DNA from: Talpa occidentalis
Taxonomy: Eukaryota > Chordata > Mammalia > Eulipotyphla > Talpidae
Reading direction: 5' to 3'
DNA: 64,000 bases
Assembly: GCF_014898055.3 (NCBI RefSeq)
Contig: NW_023604295.1
Span: 64,257,730 to 64,321,729 of the forward strand
Part shown: in pieces, positions 1-11,287 of the stretch
How positions within the stretch are numbered: position 1 is the stretch's first letter
How the letters are laid out: each line of letters starts with the position of its first letter
Position numbers and translations under genes: made by a program
The notes under the pieces: model-generated
Told to the model about the DNA's origin: nothing
What the model saw: only the letters and a program-made list of their open reading frames with translations
Database searches by the model: none

Positions 1-600
1 TTATTTTCACTTGAAAGTAAACACAAGCTAAGGCACTTGTTCGAGTTCTTAAACAGGAGAAAAAAATGTGTGATTTATTTACTAATCTCAAATTTAGCAC
101 CTCACCCTATCTTTTCCTCCTCCCCTGCCTTTTAATTGTAGCTGCCTTTAAGCCTTCCAGTACAATAAGCCTGGATACAATAGAAACAGTTTAAATCTGA
201 TCTTCCCTGCTTTGTCTGGCCAAAAGATCTTAATAGAAGATGTTTGAGAAAGGCTTGAGGTCTTATCTCCTACAAAAGCTGTTCTTCAGAATCACTTGAA
301 ATTGTTCTACCTTTTATCTTTCCTTGTAGGGCTTTGCTAAAACCTGTATTCAACATCCAAACCAATCATTTTTCACACTTCCCAACTAGTTTTACTATAG
401 CTACAGTGCCTGAGAACGTGGAATATGCTTTTAATTTATCAGTTTGTAGTTCTGAAAACGTGTTATGATGACATATCAGAGGTCAGCAAAGGGGAGGGTT
501 CAGTTGCTAAAGACCGAAAACACTTTTGATATTAATGGCAGGAAATGACTTAAAGATTCGGTGCTTATAAAATTGCTGAAAGTTCTGAAAGTCTCTCAAT
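1..600. other. Unique AT-rich intergenic sequence
   Basis: No repeat boundary, long reading frame or RNA gene is recognisable here. The stretch is ordinary low-CpG mammalian intergenic DNA. Confidence 0.5.
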
Positions 601-604
601 AAAG

Positions 605-1240
605 AGGGTCAATTTGTTAGAGCACAAATTGAGGGGTACCTGGGACCCCTGAACTTCCACACTCTACGTGGGTTCTGCCCTCTGCTACATAAAGACAAAG
701 CATGTTCTTATGTGTAAGAACTTAAATAGAAAAGAACTTCAATGTGATTAGTGTGTAATAGAGAGAAGAGAAGAAAGAGTAATCGTTCCCCAGCGAAATA
801 TCCAAAGTTACCCATACCCTCATGGGTAAATTCCCAGCCAAACAGAGTTGTTCCAAAGTGGGGCCACTGAGGCTCAAAAGTTTGTCACAAGTCTAAGGTA
901 ACTTCTGTCAGGGAACTATAGGAAAAGTAGCAAAAGGGCCCAAGCAAGTCTGGGAGGAAAAGAGCAACATCAGAGTGATGGAGGAGAGAATAGAAAACCT
1001 AAAGGAGGCATCACAAGACTAAAATCTGACTCACACAAGGAGGTGGGGTAGAGGGGATTAACATGACCAAGGACATCAAGAGTGCAAATCAAGGTAATAG
1101 CAGCCATTGTCAGCTTCCCCATGGGTCTCTCACCCACATCTCTTCCAAATGTCTCTACATGTCTTGACTCCATCTCACCATGTCCCCCTAGTCCCTGATG
1201 AAAGTCCAAAGCCAAGAAGCAAGTGATACTTCTTTAGTGG
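605..1240 (-). mobile_element. Old LTR-like repeat, antisense copy
   Basis: The reverse complement of about 780-1170 aligns by eye with 18650-18890 on the plus strand. Shared tracts include GATGTGGGTGAGAGACCCA and a run around GTTTGGCTGG followed by CCCATGAGGG. Both copies contain GGCAGAACC near the sense 3' side. The two are therefore copies of one dispersed family, probably an LTR or other ERV-derived sequence. The small minus-strand reading frame at 970-1215 falls inside this repeat and is not a gene. Boundaries are approximate and the family name is unknown. Confidence 0.5.
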
Positions 1241-1249
1241 GGATTGATG

Positions 1250-1735
1250 CAGTGACAGGTCTCTCTTCTTGCTGCACCAGATAAGCATGCTTAACAAGTT
1301 TATTTGTTTAACAAATTTATCTTCTTGCAGTCTAAGGAAAAGAAAGGTCATTTCCTAAGAAGATAACAAGGGAGTTAAACAGGGTGTTAACAAAGCAAGC
1401 TGGCACCCACCCAAAATCTCCATATGCCTGCCTCAAAAGGACCTGCTGACCCACCCTATCTCCCCTTTGCAAACTCTTTCCTATTCCCCACCCCCAGCTT
1501 TTTTACTCCTTGTATAAATACCCCTGCAATCTGCCAAAGAGCAGGACAGTGGTCTTTCAGACATGAGTCTGCTTTCCTTCTCAGTTTATTGAGGAATTAA
1601 ACTACTTTCCATTTCCTCGGTATATGTGCCTCCTTCTATCCCCTGTTCCAAGTCCTTTTCAGCTTCCTCTGGCTACTTTAGGGGGGCAAGGAACCTGGAA
1701 ATTTACCTTTTTGTGAAGAATATACTATTGCAAAT
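1250..1735 (+). mobile_element. Possible LTR with TATA and poly(A) motifs
   Basis: The segment has an order typical of a gammaretrovirus-type LTR. A TATA-like box (TATAAATA) lies at about 1514, a GC-richer stretch follows, and an ATTAAA motif at about 1597 precedes a pyrimidine-rich tail. No matching second LTR or TSD was found, so the call rests on motif spacing only. It could instead be ordinary sequence carrying chance TATA and ATTAAA motifs. Confidence 0.3.
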
Positions 1736-1876
1736 TGAAGAGAGCAACTTTGTGTATTTGTAACTGTGTCCTCTTATATTGTTGAATTTCTCACCTTTAA
1801 AAAAAAAAAGAAACAGCCATTTTTTAAAAGGTGTATTGTGAGGTCAGTTTTTATTGTATTGGGTTAGGCCTCCTAT

Positions 1877-1980
1877 TTGTGTGTGTGTGTATGTGTGTAT
1901 TAGATATTTTATATGTATATATATTAGATATTTTCTATATATATATTTTTCTCTCTCTCTCTCTCTCTATATATATATAG
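1877..1980. repeat. Compound microsatellite (GT/AT/CT)
   Basis: Adjacent runs of GT, AT, CT and AT dinucleotides alternate over about 100 bp, with a repeated TTAGATATTTT word between them. Confidence 0.9.
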
Positions 1981-2483
1981 CTCACTGAAGAATTTTATTT
2001 TAGTACTTGGGGCATATTTGTAAGATTTAAATAGAAAATCCACCAAATTTTAGAAGAGTAAGAACTAAAATTTGCCTTTATAACAATCTCACAAATTCTT
2101 CTGTCCTTTTTTCTTTTCTAATAAAAGAAATAGAAATATTCGTATAGCGATTTACAAGAAAAATAAAAATTATTGATGTTTCATAACTGAGTAATTTTCA
2201 TATTAATAAGCTTCAATGAATATATACACAATTATTAATAGTAAATATAAATGCTTGAGTCTATTAATAGACAACATTTAGATTGATACTTTAATAAACA
2301 CTATAATTTGCTCATACATTAAGACAGGTCAATAGGCCAAATCTAGCTCATCTCTTCTTTTGTAGATAATGTTTTATTGGGCAACAACCATTTTGCTTTT
2401 GGGTCCCAATGACAAAATTGAGTATGAGGAACAGAGCCACAAAGCCTAAAAAGTATTTCCTAGTTGGCTTTTTTTTTTTTTTT

Positions 2484-2740
2484 AAGATTTATTTATTTAT
2501 TTATGCAAGCACTGGGTTCAGTCAGAAGCTCAGGAGGGTGAGAGAATTCACCAGAGACAGAACAGGGAACAGAATAGGCAGAATGACGAAATACACTGCT
2601 GAGGGGAGCAGGCGTGGCAGGAGGGGTCTGTCGCGCCATGTGGGACCCTCGCCCAGCAGCTGGGGATTGAACTGGCGCTGCAGAGGCTGCGGGCAGCTTC
2701 CCAACCCAGCGCTCAACTGCTGTGCCACCCAGGGAGGCCC
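2484..2740 (-). mobile_element. tRNA-derived SINE, type A
   Basis: This is a full-length minus-strand copy. The tail side begins with a T run followed by AAGATTTATTTATTTAT, and the head ends at GGGAGGCCC. An imperfect TSD is visible as TAGTTGGCTTT before and TTAGCTGGCCTTT after. Small reading frames crossing it are SINE sequence, not genes. Confidence 0.92.
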
Positions 2741-2744
2741 TTAG

Positions 2745-4226
2745 CTGGCCTTTTATAGAAAAAATATGATGACCTTTGCTTTAAAATCTTGCTCTGAAAC
2801 CTAAGACAAAATCCTGATTCTTTGAAGAAACCGAGATTTTTTTTTTTTTTTTTTTGGTTTTTCATTTGCAATGTTGAATAGTTATTAAAAAGAAAACTTT
2901 TAGGTACTTTCCAAAAAGTCACAGTTAGGATTTTCAGGGAAGGCAGAAATTTGTTTTAGCAGAGTTTTAAGTCTAGTTTAACTCTGTCCCTGACTGCACT
3001 CAAGTGATGTTGAAGAAGACAACAAATATCAAGTATCTTCATCGAATGTCTAGTAAATAAATAATTTCTGTAAAATGAAATTATAAAGACAGGTACATCT
3101 GTACACACACACTCATATGCCGACACACATAGGCACTCATACACTTATGCTTGCACGTACAGACACATTCACATATATTGTTCCCCTCTCAACAATAACC
3201 TCTAAACAAGTGAATCCTGTATTTTTGCTTTTAACATAGCTATTCATGACATTCCACAAAAACATAGCATGCTAAAAGAAATGAGAACACTAAATCAAAC
3301 CTGATACAAAACCAATGATCTCCATCCATGGAATATTTAATTTTCAAAAAAAAAATGTTTGTAATTTCTTCACGAGACTCAGATTTCCCACATGACTTCA
3401 ACTCTAATCTTTCAAGTTTAGTGCAAGTGTGAGTATCTAAAATGTTATGAGTTTAAGTGATTTTGAGTTCTGTAATGAAAAGTTTGTGCATTGTTCTCAG
3501 AGGAAACACTTCCTGGCTGAGCTTCAAGGAAAGAATATATGATTGCTGGAAGATTAGAATTCTGACTGCATTAGGTTTTCATCATTCTATGGTATAGGCC
3601 TGTTGTCAGTGCTATGTCAAAGAGAGTGACAGATCTATATTCACAGCTTGTGGGAAAGCCTAATATGGACAAGGCTGTATACTTTTAACATAGTGATCTC
3701 TTATTTTTTTAAGCATTAGATACAATAGCAATTTTGAAACCAATTTTTTTTTAAGCTATCGTAGCTAAAACACAGGATGCATTGATCCATTGTTATTTAA
3801 ATACGACAACTTCCCATTTTATTAAAAGAGAAGATGAGTAGACAAGAGCATCCAATTATTTCATCTATCTCGGAAAATAAGATGTAAACTCACTCATGGT
3901 CTTTTAAAAAAGAAAACACATTCAATTAACCAATTATTGATTATGACAATATAAATAATGCAATGATATTTGTGTCTATTTTCTGTCTTTAATCTGATAC
4001 AATCTAAACTGAATGCATATGTCTCATAAGTTTCTACAATGGGTGGGAATATTTGTATATCTAAATAAGTATGGTTTCTCTATCATGTAACATTATTAAA
4101 TAATAATAATTCAACCCATTTTATGTAGAGTAATACTTTTGGTGCTTTTAAATGCTATTTAAATATTATTATAATTTCTTCACAAGACTCAGATTGTAAT
4201 TACTCAGATTATAATTTCTTCGCAAG
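2745..4226. other. Unique AT-rich sequence with short CA-like tract
   Basis: I see no gene. A degenerate CA-rich tract lies at about 3104-3170. A 24-bp word beginning TAATTTCTTCACGAGACTC at 3362 recurs at 4172 and partly at 4212. Confidence 0.5.
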
Positions 4227-4237
4227 ACTGGTATTTA

Positions 4238-4502
4238 GGGCCTCCTTGGTGGTGCAAGGGGTTAAGAAGCAACCTATGAAGCAATCCGCAGCCACTGCAG
4301 CATGAATTCAATCTCCGGCCAGGGAGCTACCCACATGGCACAGCAAACCTATCCTGACTTGCCCACTGCTTCCCTCAGCAGTGTATTTCAGTCAATCTGC
4401 CAGTTCTGTCTCTGGTGAATCCTCTCACCCCCCCCCCACACACACCTCTGGCCTGTACCCCAGTTTTTATATGCATAAATAAATAAATCTTTAAAAAAAT
4501 AA
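4238..4502 (+). mobile_element. tRNA-derived SINE, type B
   Basis: This plus-strand copy has the type B head (GGCCTCCTTGGTGGTGCAAG) and a tail of ATAAATAAATAAATCTTT plus A. The likely TSD is ACTGGTATTTA at 4227-4237 and ACTGCTATTTA at 4505-4515. A C-rich run sits inside the body at about 4429. Confidence 0.9.
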
Positions 4503-5184
4503 ATACTGCTATTTAAATAAAATTATGGTTGTAAAATAGGTAATATTTAGCATTTCTAATATGCAGAGATTTTGTTTTCTTCATCTTTATTTCTATTTGT
4601 TTAGTTTTATAGGTTTCAAGTTGATGAAAGAAATACCTCAAGACAAAGGGACCACTTACATTAATATAATGTCCTTATTAGATTTAAATTAAGCTTACCA
4701 ATAAAGTACAAACTTTTGTAGGCCCTTAAGGGAGAGTATCCTATATAGGGACTAAATTGTTCATTTAAGTGGGTGAGGTGGCAGTGACTATGTACTAGTA
4801 TACTAAGTGTCATCTTTCTAGCTCCCCAGAGTGCTCTCTCTTTACTTGTATTTATATAATCTCTGTATGTAGGAAAAGCTGACTCTTCCTGCAGCCTAAT
4901 ACCTTCCTACATACCTCTCCTATTCTTGTATAAATGATCTCCTCTTATCCAATCCCCTTCATATAGCACACATGCCTATTGCTTTCTTTCTGGATCCTGA
5001 AATCCTACCTTTTTAACAGTAATTTCCCTGGATGGACATAGTTTTGTGCTTTTGTCATAATTTCCCTAATCAATTAAGTTTATAGGCACACATTTCTTTC
5101 CAGTTTCTTTACTCATTGAGGCCTATACATAGAACAGTACAGGAAAAAAAAATCCCATTTACTATTGAAACAAAGACAGAAGAA

Positions 5185-5363
5185 ATGGATTGGAGGAATT
5201 TACATTGTTAAGTGATTGCTTTTTAACTGGCAGCTTACTTCACACTATCTCATTTGTTTCCACCTTTCCCTAATTCCGGTTCTCTATAATGTCAATACAT
5301 GTAGCATATTGATCTGAATATCAACATATGTACAATCATTAATTACTTCTTTATCATGAGGGG
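5185..5363 (+). repeat. Arm 1 of a 180-bp inverted duplication
   Basis: The reverse complement of 7097-7557, with the SINE at 7253-7517 removed, aligns along this whole segment at roughly 90% by eye. Similarity starts at ATGGATTGGAGGA and stops after CATGAGGGG. I do not recognise it as a known repeat family. Confidence 0.8.
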
Positions 5364-5933
5364 AAGCCTGGGTATAATAACCAAGTATTCAATAAAAAGT
5401 GTCCTGAAATCTGACATTAAATTTGGATAGTATTTAAAAGGAAATTTTGGGTATTATTGTTATTATTACTTTTTAAATGCTTTTAAAGGAAAGTCAGAAC
5501 TAGCTTCATTGAAGATTGTCAAGCAGTCTCAAAAGAAACATTACAGAAAGTTCATGAATATTTTGTTAATGCATATATATCCCTTCTAAAAGTAGCAAAT
5601 GTATTTATTTTATATTTAATTTTTGCAAAAACCTATGCATGAAGTTTAAGTGTCATCCCATTATTTTAAATATTTTTCTTTAAAAGATTCATTGTAAACT
5701 ATTATATGTATTGATATTAAGATTTTTGATAGAAAAATCTAAGTGATTATTACATCATGAGTAATTGAAAAAGGAATCATAATGCTCACTCTGCAATGTC
5801 AGTGTTTTAACTAACATGAAAAAGACAAATTTTACCTTGAGATTTTTTATGAAAATGTACACTCAGATATTTGGATAATTTGAGCATACCCACATTTTCA
5901 ATTGCAGTAATATTGTGAAAAAATTGTTTTTTA

Positions 5934-6232
5934 GGGGCCTCCCTGGTGGTGCAGCGGTTGAGCACTGGGTTGCGAAGCTGCCTGCAGCCTCTGCAGCACC
6001 GGTTCGATCCCGGGCTGCTTCCTGGCCACTGGAGGAGGGTCCCACATGGCGCACAGACCTCTCCTGCCGCCCGCTGCTCCCCTCAGCAGTGTACTTAGGT
6101 CTTTCTGCCTGCTCTGCTTCCCGCTCTGGCTCTGGTGAATTCTCTCACCATCCCGCACTTCTGACTGTACCCAGTGCTTTGTTAGTTATGGTGAAGTTGG
6201 AATAAAGTGTCAAGCTGTTTCTTAAAAAAAAA
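5934..6232 (+). mobile_element. tRNA-derived SINE, type A, with foreign 3' end
   Basis: The body is a normal type A SINE as far as CCCAGTGCTT. The usual AAATAAATAAATCTT tail is replaced by about 45 bp of unrelated sequence containing AATAAAG, then CTTAAAAAAAAAAAA. The A run and a short, weak TSD (TGTTTTTTA) follow the foreign piece, so it probably entered with the SINE. Confidence 0.85.
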
Positions 6233-7096
6233 AAATGTTTTTTAATGCATTTATAAATGAACTGAAATATTGGGATTCAATATTAGCTCTGTAAGGATTA
6301 TTTATAATTCTTTTCAAAATTACATTTCTTTTAATTAATTCTGGATCTATTTTTATAATAGATCTTTTTATTGATTTAACATATAAATTAGATTTATACA
6401 CACTTGGATAGTAACTAGGATGGAATTGTGGATTCATCTGAACAGTAAATTAAATCAATTCCTGTGCATTCATGGACTAGACAATTATAACAAAACTATT
6501 TATCTTACGATCTTACAAATTTTTATGAGTGTCTAGGATTATTTGCATTGCCTCTTTCTCCATGAAAGGCAAGTAAAATGAGAGAATTTTGGATTTTATA
6601 AAGAGAAAAGAATGACTTGGAAAAGACAAAAAATTGGTGAATTTTCAGTGTTCAAACACCTTTTTCAGTTTCACTACTTTATGAATATCTGAAACAACAT
6701 TGGCCATTATTTTTGGTTTTAATGACATGATATATACTCAAGTATTATCAGTCATTTGTGAATCTGTACAGAAAATTAAATTCATCCTTTTAAAAACAAA
6801 TCACATGTGTTTTCTGCAATTTCTGTTTTGGGGAATGTAATACTGCTTCTCCATGTCAAAACTCAAACTGAGGATATGCTTTAACTGTTTCTTTTTCTTT
6901 AACCCTAATAATTTGCATTCCATTCAAAATATTCCCAGGCTCTAGGATTTTCATGCATCTTTCAAGGGTGTGGGTGTTACACAACCTACAACAGTGTCAT
7001 TTCTTACCTAAACGGTAAGATTCATCTCCTTGTTGTACTGAAACAGGGTTATAGCATGCCATGTCCATTGCATGGCTCTATGCCCTTTTCCTTCTC

Positions 7097-7557
7097 CCCC
7101 CTCATGATAAAGAAGTAATTAATGATTGTACATATGTTGATATTCCGATCAACATGCTACATGTGTTGATATTATAAAGAACCAGACTTAGGGAAAGGTG
7201 GAAACAAATGAGATAGTGTGAAGTAAGTTACCAGTTAAAAAGCAACCACTTAATTGGGCCTTCCCTGGTGGCACAGAGGTTGAGCGCTGGGTTGCTAAAC
7301 TGCCCCAGCCTCTGCAGCACTGGTTTGATCCCCGGTGGCCAGCGAGGGTCCCACATGGCGCAGACCTCTCCTGCAGCCCGTTGCTCCCCTCAGCAGTGTA
7401 TTTCGTCAGTCTGCCTGTTCTGTTCCCCGCTCTGGCTCTGGTGAATTCTCTCACCCTCCCACGCTTCTGACTGTACCTAGTGCTTGTACAAATAATAAAT
7501 AAATAAATCTTAAAAAAAAAAAGCAACCACTTAACAAAGTTAATTCCTCCAATCCAT
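7097..7557 (-). repeat. Arm 2 of the inverted duplication, split by a SINE
   Basis: This is the inverted partner of 5185-5363. The arm is continuous across the SINE insertion at 7253-7517 once that element and one TSD copy are removed. The SINE therefore post-dates the duplication. Confidence 0.8.
7253..7517 (+). mobile_element. tRNA-derived SINE, type A (short form)
   Basis: The head is GGGCCTTCCCTGGTGGCACAG and the tail is AATAAATAAATAAATCTT plus A. A perfect 16-bp TSD, AAAAAGCAACCACTTA, flanks it at 7237-7252 and 7518-7533. The clean TSD suggests a fairly young insertion. Confidence 0.95.
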
Positions 7558-7619
7558 GAGTAAGTAATACCTTTAGAAGATTATATGCATAAAACTAGCT
7601 ACCTTCAGTTACTTTTTTT

Positions 7620-7882
7620 CAAAGATTTATTTATTTATTTATTTATACAAGCACTGGGTACAGTCAGAAGGGCTGGTGGGTGAGAGAATTCACCTGAGCC
7701 AGAGCGGGGAGCAGAGCAAGCAGACTGATGAAGTACACTGCTGAGGGGAGCAGCGGGCGGCAGGAGAGGTCTGTGCGCCATGTGGGACCCTCGCCTGGCG
7801 GCCAGGGATCGAACCGGTGCTGCAGAGGCTGCGGGCAGCTTTGCAGGCCAGTGCTCAACTGCTGTGCCACCAGGGGAGGCCC
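7620..7882 (-). mobile_element. tRNA-derived SINE, type A (short form)
   Basis: This minus-strand copy lies about 100 bp beyond the plus-strand copy at 7253, giving a tail-to-tail inverted pair. The TSD TACCTTCAGTTA occurs at 7600-7611 and 7883-7894. Confidence 0.95.
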
Positions 7883-8189
7883 TACCTTCAGTTATTTATG
7901 AGAGTTGCCAATTTATAAACTTTAAGTGAATAAAATAGTTTAAGAACAACTTGACATTTTTCCTGCCTAGGAGTAAGGAGCTAATGAAAGAGTCTTGTAA
8001 AATATATTATTTCAAAGGTAGACAATGGATAAACTATTTAAAATAACTAGATAATGAATATGATCAGATTGGCTGAAATTTCTTAAAAGTCAATACTACT
8101 TAAGTTTAAATAGTTTTTCAGCTTTATCATCTTAGAAAACAAGGAACATCTCTGTGTGTAAAAGTGAATTTTAGAAACCACATAATTTT

Positions 8190-8481
8190 TGGGCCTCCCC
8201 AGTGGCACAGAGGTTGAGTGCTGGGCTGCGGAGCTGCCCGCTGCCTCTGAAGCCCTGATTTGATCCCCGGCTGCTCCCTGGCCACCGGAGGAGGGTCCCG
8301 CATGGCGCACAGACCTCTCCTGCTGCCCGCTGCTCCCCTCAGCAGTGTATTTCGTCAGTCTGCCTGTTCTGTTCCCCGCTCTGGCTCTGGTGAATTCTCT
8401 CACCCTCCCATGCTTCTGACTGTACCCAGTTCTTGTATAAATCCATCCATCCATCAATCAATCAATCTTAAAAAAAAAAAA
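8190..8481 (+). mobile_element. tRNA-derived SINE, type A (long form)
   Basis: The TSD AGAAACCACATAATTTT (8173-8189) recurs with one change at 8482-8498. The tail differs from sister copies: the AATAAA repeats have become (ATCC)n/(ATCA)n before TCTTAAAA. Confidence 0.95.
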
Positions 8482-8499
8482 AGAAACCACATAGTTTTA

Positions 8500-9217
8500 A
8501 AATCTATTTATAAGGGCAGTGCACAGCATAAAGCACAGCTTACAATCTGCTTTTTAAAATTATAAGCTTTAGAATAAGCACAAACTCATTTTTTAATGTG
8601 AAAATCATAACAATATAAACTATTACTACTTGAGGATCATTTTGTATATATGTTAAGCCATTAAAAGTTTAGAGGAAATAAAGCTTCAGGAGGTAATTTT
8701 ATACCACTTTTATCAAGGATATGATGCATTTCATTTGCATAAATATTACCATAATTATGTTTAAGTATATTCCTTTATAATGCTGATCTTTATAAATTTT
8801 GATTTTTTTTTTCCTAATTTTTGTTATACTATGAAATTTATCTGGTGTGGGTGCATAAAAGTAAGTGCTAATGTATCTAGGATGGTCTTTTGAATATTAA
8901 ATTAATATATTTATGATTTTGTATTACTAGTTCTGTATTTCAAAGTAAATAATAATTAAAAATAAGTTTTTCAACAAAATAAAGCCTGATGTACTAACAT
9001 AACAAGGTGTTTCCATAGTTTGTAAGGGATAAACACTTGAGCCAGATGCCATTTCAGTGGTGCTTACTCCATTGTGCCCCTATTTTCACATTTGAGTTGA
9101 TAGGGAGAATGAGATACAAAGGGTTTGGATGGTGTAAGGAAGACATGTCAGCTATAAGAACTCAGCTTCTGTCATAAAATGCAGAGTGGACTCTTGAGGG
9201 GATACTGATGTGAAACC
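8500..9217. other. Unique AT-rich sequence
   Basis: No gene or repeat boundary was recognised here. Confidence 0.5.
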
Positions 9218-9232
9218 ACTGTCAGAGGTAAT

Positions 9233-9322
9233 TCTCCCATCCAAGTACTAACCAGGCCCGACCCTGCTTAGCTTCCGAGATCAGACGAGATCGGGCGCGT
9301 TCAGGGTGGTATGGCCGTAGAC
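9233..9322 (-). pseudogene. 5S rRNA retropseudogene, 3'-truncated and tailless
   Basis: The minus strand matches vertebrate 5S rRNA from its first base (GTCTACGGCCATACCACCC) to about nucleotide 90 (GGATGGGAGA), with no mismatch that I can find over nt 1-87. The last ~30 nt are missing. That removes part of the internal C box and the terminator, so pol III expression is unlikely. An 18-bp perfect TSD, ACTGTCAGAGGTAATTCT, flanks it at 9218-9235 and 9321-9338. It overlaps the 5S ends by 2-3 bases, so the exact boundaries are ambiguous. There is no A tail. This fits an L1-mediated tailless retropseudogene, not a functional 5S gene. Confidence 0.93.
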
Positions 9323-9339
9323 TGTCAGAGGTAATTCTA

Positions 9340-10725
9340 TGTAAGTCACCTGTCTAATAAGGGCAGCATTAGACCTGAGAAGACCTGAGTCTGTACTTCA
9401 GTGTCTCCTCATTCCCAAGTTAGGTAAAAAGTATTCAGGAATTCCTAAGACCATATTGAGATGGTATGTAGATATCTAGGAAGCTAACCATGGGGAATTT
9501 TGTGGCATGTGGCAAAATGTTAAAGTGTGATGATGTAGGGAGAAGCCAGATGAATAATTAGAGCTTCAAGAACAGTCTACAGCAATGTGCATGATTGATA
9601 CAATTCAGCTGGGAAAGAAAACTGAATCCTGATCTGAGAGAAAACAATACAGAGTGTGCTTGGGAATATACACACACACACAAATGCACAGATGACACTC
9701 CCAACACTTGGTAGCTTTTAAAAGGTCTATGAAACTCTAGCAAGGAATAGAGGCATTAAAATCCGCATTTTCTAATAACTGCAGATCACACATCATCATT
9801 GACCTTCTTTTTTATCCCCTATATATACTCAAACTATATAGCAGAGCAACATCAGAAGGAAGAGGTATTATGAGACCAAGAATTTGTTTAAATGTGACTT
9901 ACTTGGAAAATACTGTTTTAACTGGAAATACTGTTTGATCTAAAAGAACAAGATGGCAGAGCCATTTATACAAAGAGAATGAGGTTTTATCTTCTTTACA
10001 AGTTTGAGAGTTCAAAATTGAAAACATTTCTTTATCATAGTGCCAAGTGATTGCAAAGTTACTTTCAATGTAAGATAAAAAGAATGCTTACAGAAAAGAT
10101 TGGAATGGGAGCAAGGAAAAGAATAAAAGTAATAAATTTTAAGGGTCCTTTTGTGTATGTAAAAGAAATGAAAAAAATGATGGCTTTTATTACCTAGAGA
10201 TTTGAGTAGAAAAAGTGAGTTCCTTTTATTATACTTCTTATTTACTACAAAAAAAAAATCATGTAATGACTATAGTTGTTACGTGGGAGCTATCCTTTAT
10301 AGATAAGCAGCTATTGTTATTGGATCACTATAAAAAATGCCAATAAGTTCAGACTTTCCCCCAGTCAACATAGTTTAAAATTAATAGATAAAAATTAAAT
10401 AAAAATGGAAAAAATAATAAAGCACACAGCAGGTGAATTGGAATTCAACCAACAGAAAAGATTATGGACATATTTGACACTTCAAGTAAATATTGAAGTA
10501 TTAACTTCAGTATAAATTTTAATAATAACTTTGCATCTTCAAAGACGTTAGTTTCCTTCATTTAAGAAAAAGAAATTCAGAAGAAAGGAATAGAGTTTCT
10601 TTTCCTAAAAGGTAAATTAGTCTAAAAATCAAAAAAGATTAATATTTCAGTTATTAAAAAATGGCCAACATTTAGAATCTCTAAAACCTCATTTAGGTTT
10701 GATAATTAGATCATTTAACAACATT
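9340..10725. other. Unique AT-rich sequence
   Basis: No gene was recognised. A short CA tract lies at about 9669-9683. Confidence 0.5.
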
Positions 10726-10728
10726 TAT

Positions 10729-10773
10729 TTATCTATCTATCTATCTAGTGAGAAAGGGAGGAAATGTAGGTGT

Positions 10774-10805
<32 letters not shown>
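10729..10805. repeat. Microsatellites (ATCT)n and (GT)n
   Basis: An ATCT run at 10729-10747 is followed about 30 bp later by about 14 GT units. The small reading frame starting at 10748 is produced by this repeat and the adjacent SINE. Confidence 0.9.
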
Positions 10806-10874
10806 CTAACTGTGTGTATGTGCAAAGCAGAGAGAGGGGGAGAGAAACAAGTAGGTTTCTTTCTTTCTTTCTTT

Positions 10875-11144
10875 TAAAGATTTATTTGTTTATTTATACA
10901 AGCACTGGGTACAGTCAGAAGCACGGGAGGGTGAGAGAATTCACCAGAGCCAGAGCAGGGAGCAGAGCAGGCAGAAGGACTGAAGTACACTGCTGAGGGG
11001 AGCAGCAGGCGGCAGGAGAGGTCTGCGCACCATGTGGGACCCTCCTCCAGTGGCCAGGGAGCAGCAGGGGATCGAACGAGGGCAGCAGAGGCTGTGGGCA
11101 GCTTCGCAACCCAGCGCTCAACTGCTTCTCCAGCGGGGAGGCCC
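10875..11144 (-). mobile_element. tRNA-derived SINE, type A (long form)
   Basis: The TSD AAGTAGGTTTCTTT lies at about 10849 and 11146. On the plus strand the tail reads (CTTT)n followed by AAAGATTTATTTG, so the A tail has turned into an AAAG microsatellite. The head is slightly damaged, with GCTTCTCCAGCGGGGAGG in place of the usual GCTGCGCCACCAGGGAGG. Confidence 0.93.
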
Positions 11145-11287
11145 CAAGTAGGTTTCTTTAAACCCTAAATTCCTACATCAAATTCGTTTAGAAACTTAGT
11201 GTTGTCAAAAATTGCTTGTTAAAGTGCTCCACTATTAAAACATCTGTCTATTATATCTGTATTATCTATACAGATATATAATATTAT

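Noticed and set aside
2409..2744. Open frames of 60-124 codons with shared peptides (repeated at about 20 places)
   Set aside because: All coincide with copies of the tRNA-derived SINE on one strand or the other.
9233..9322. Functional 5S rRNA gene
   Set aside because: The last ~30 nt and terminator are missing and the piece has retrotransposition hallmarks (TSD).
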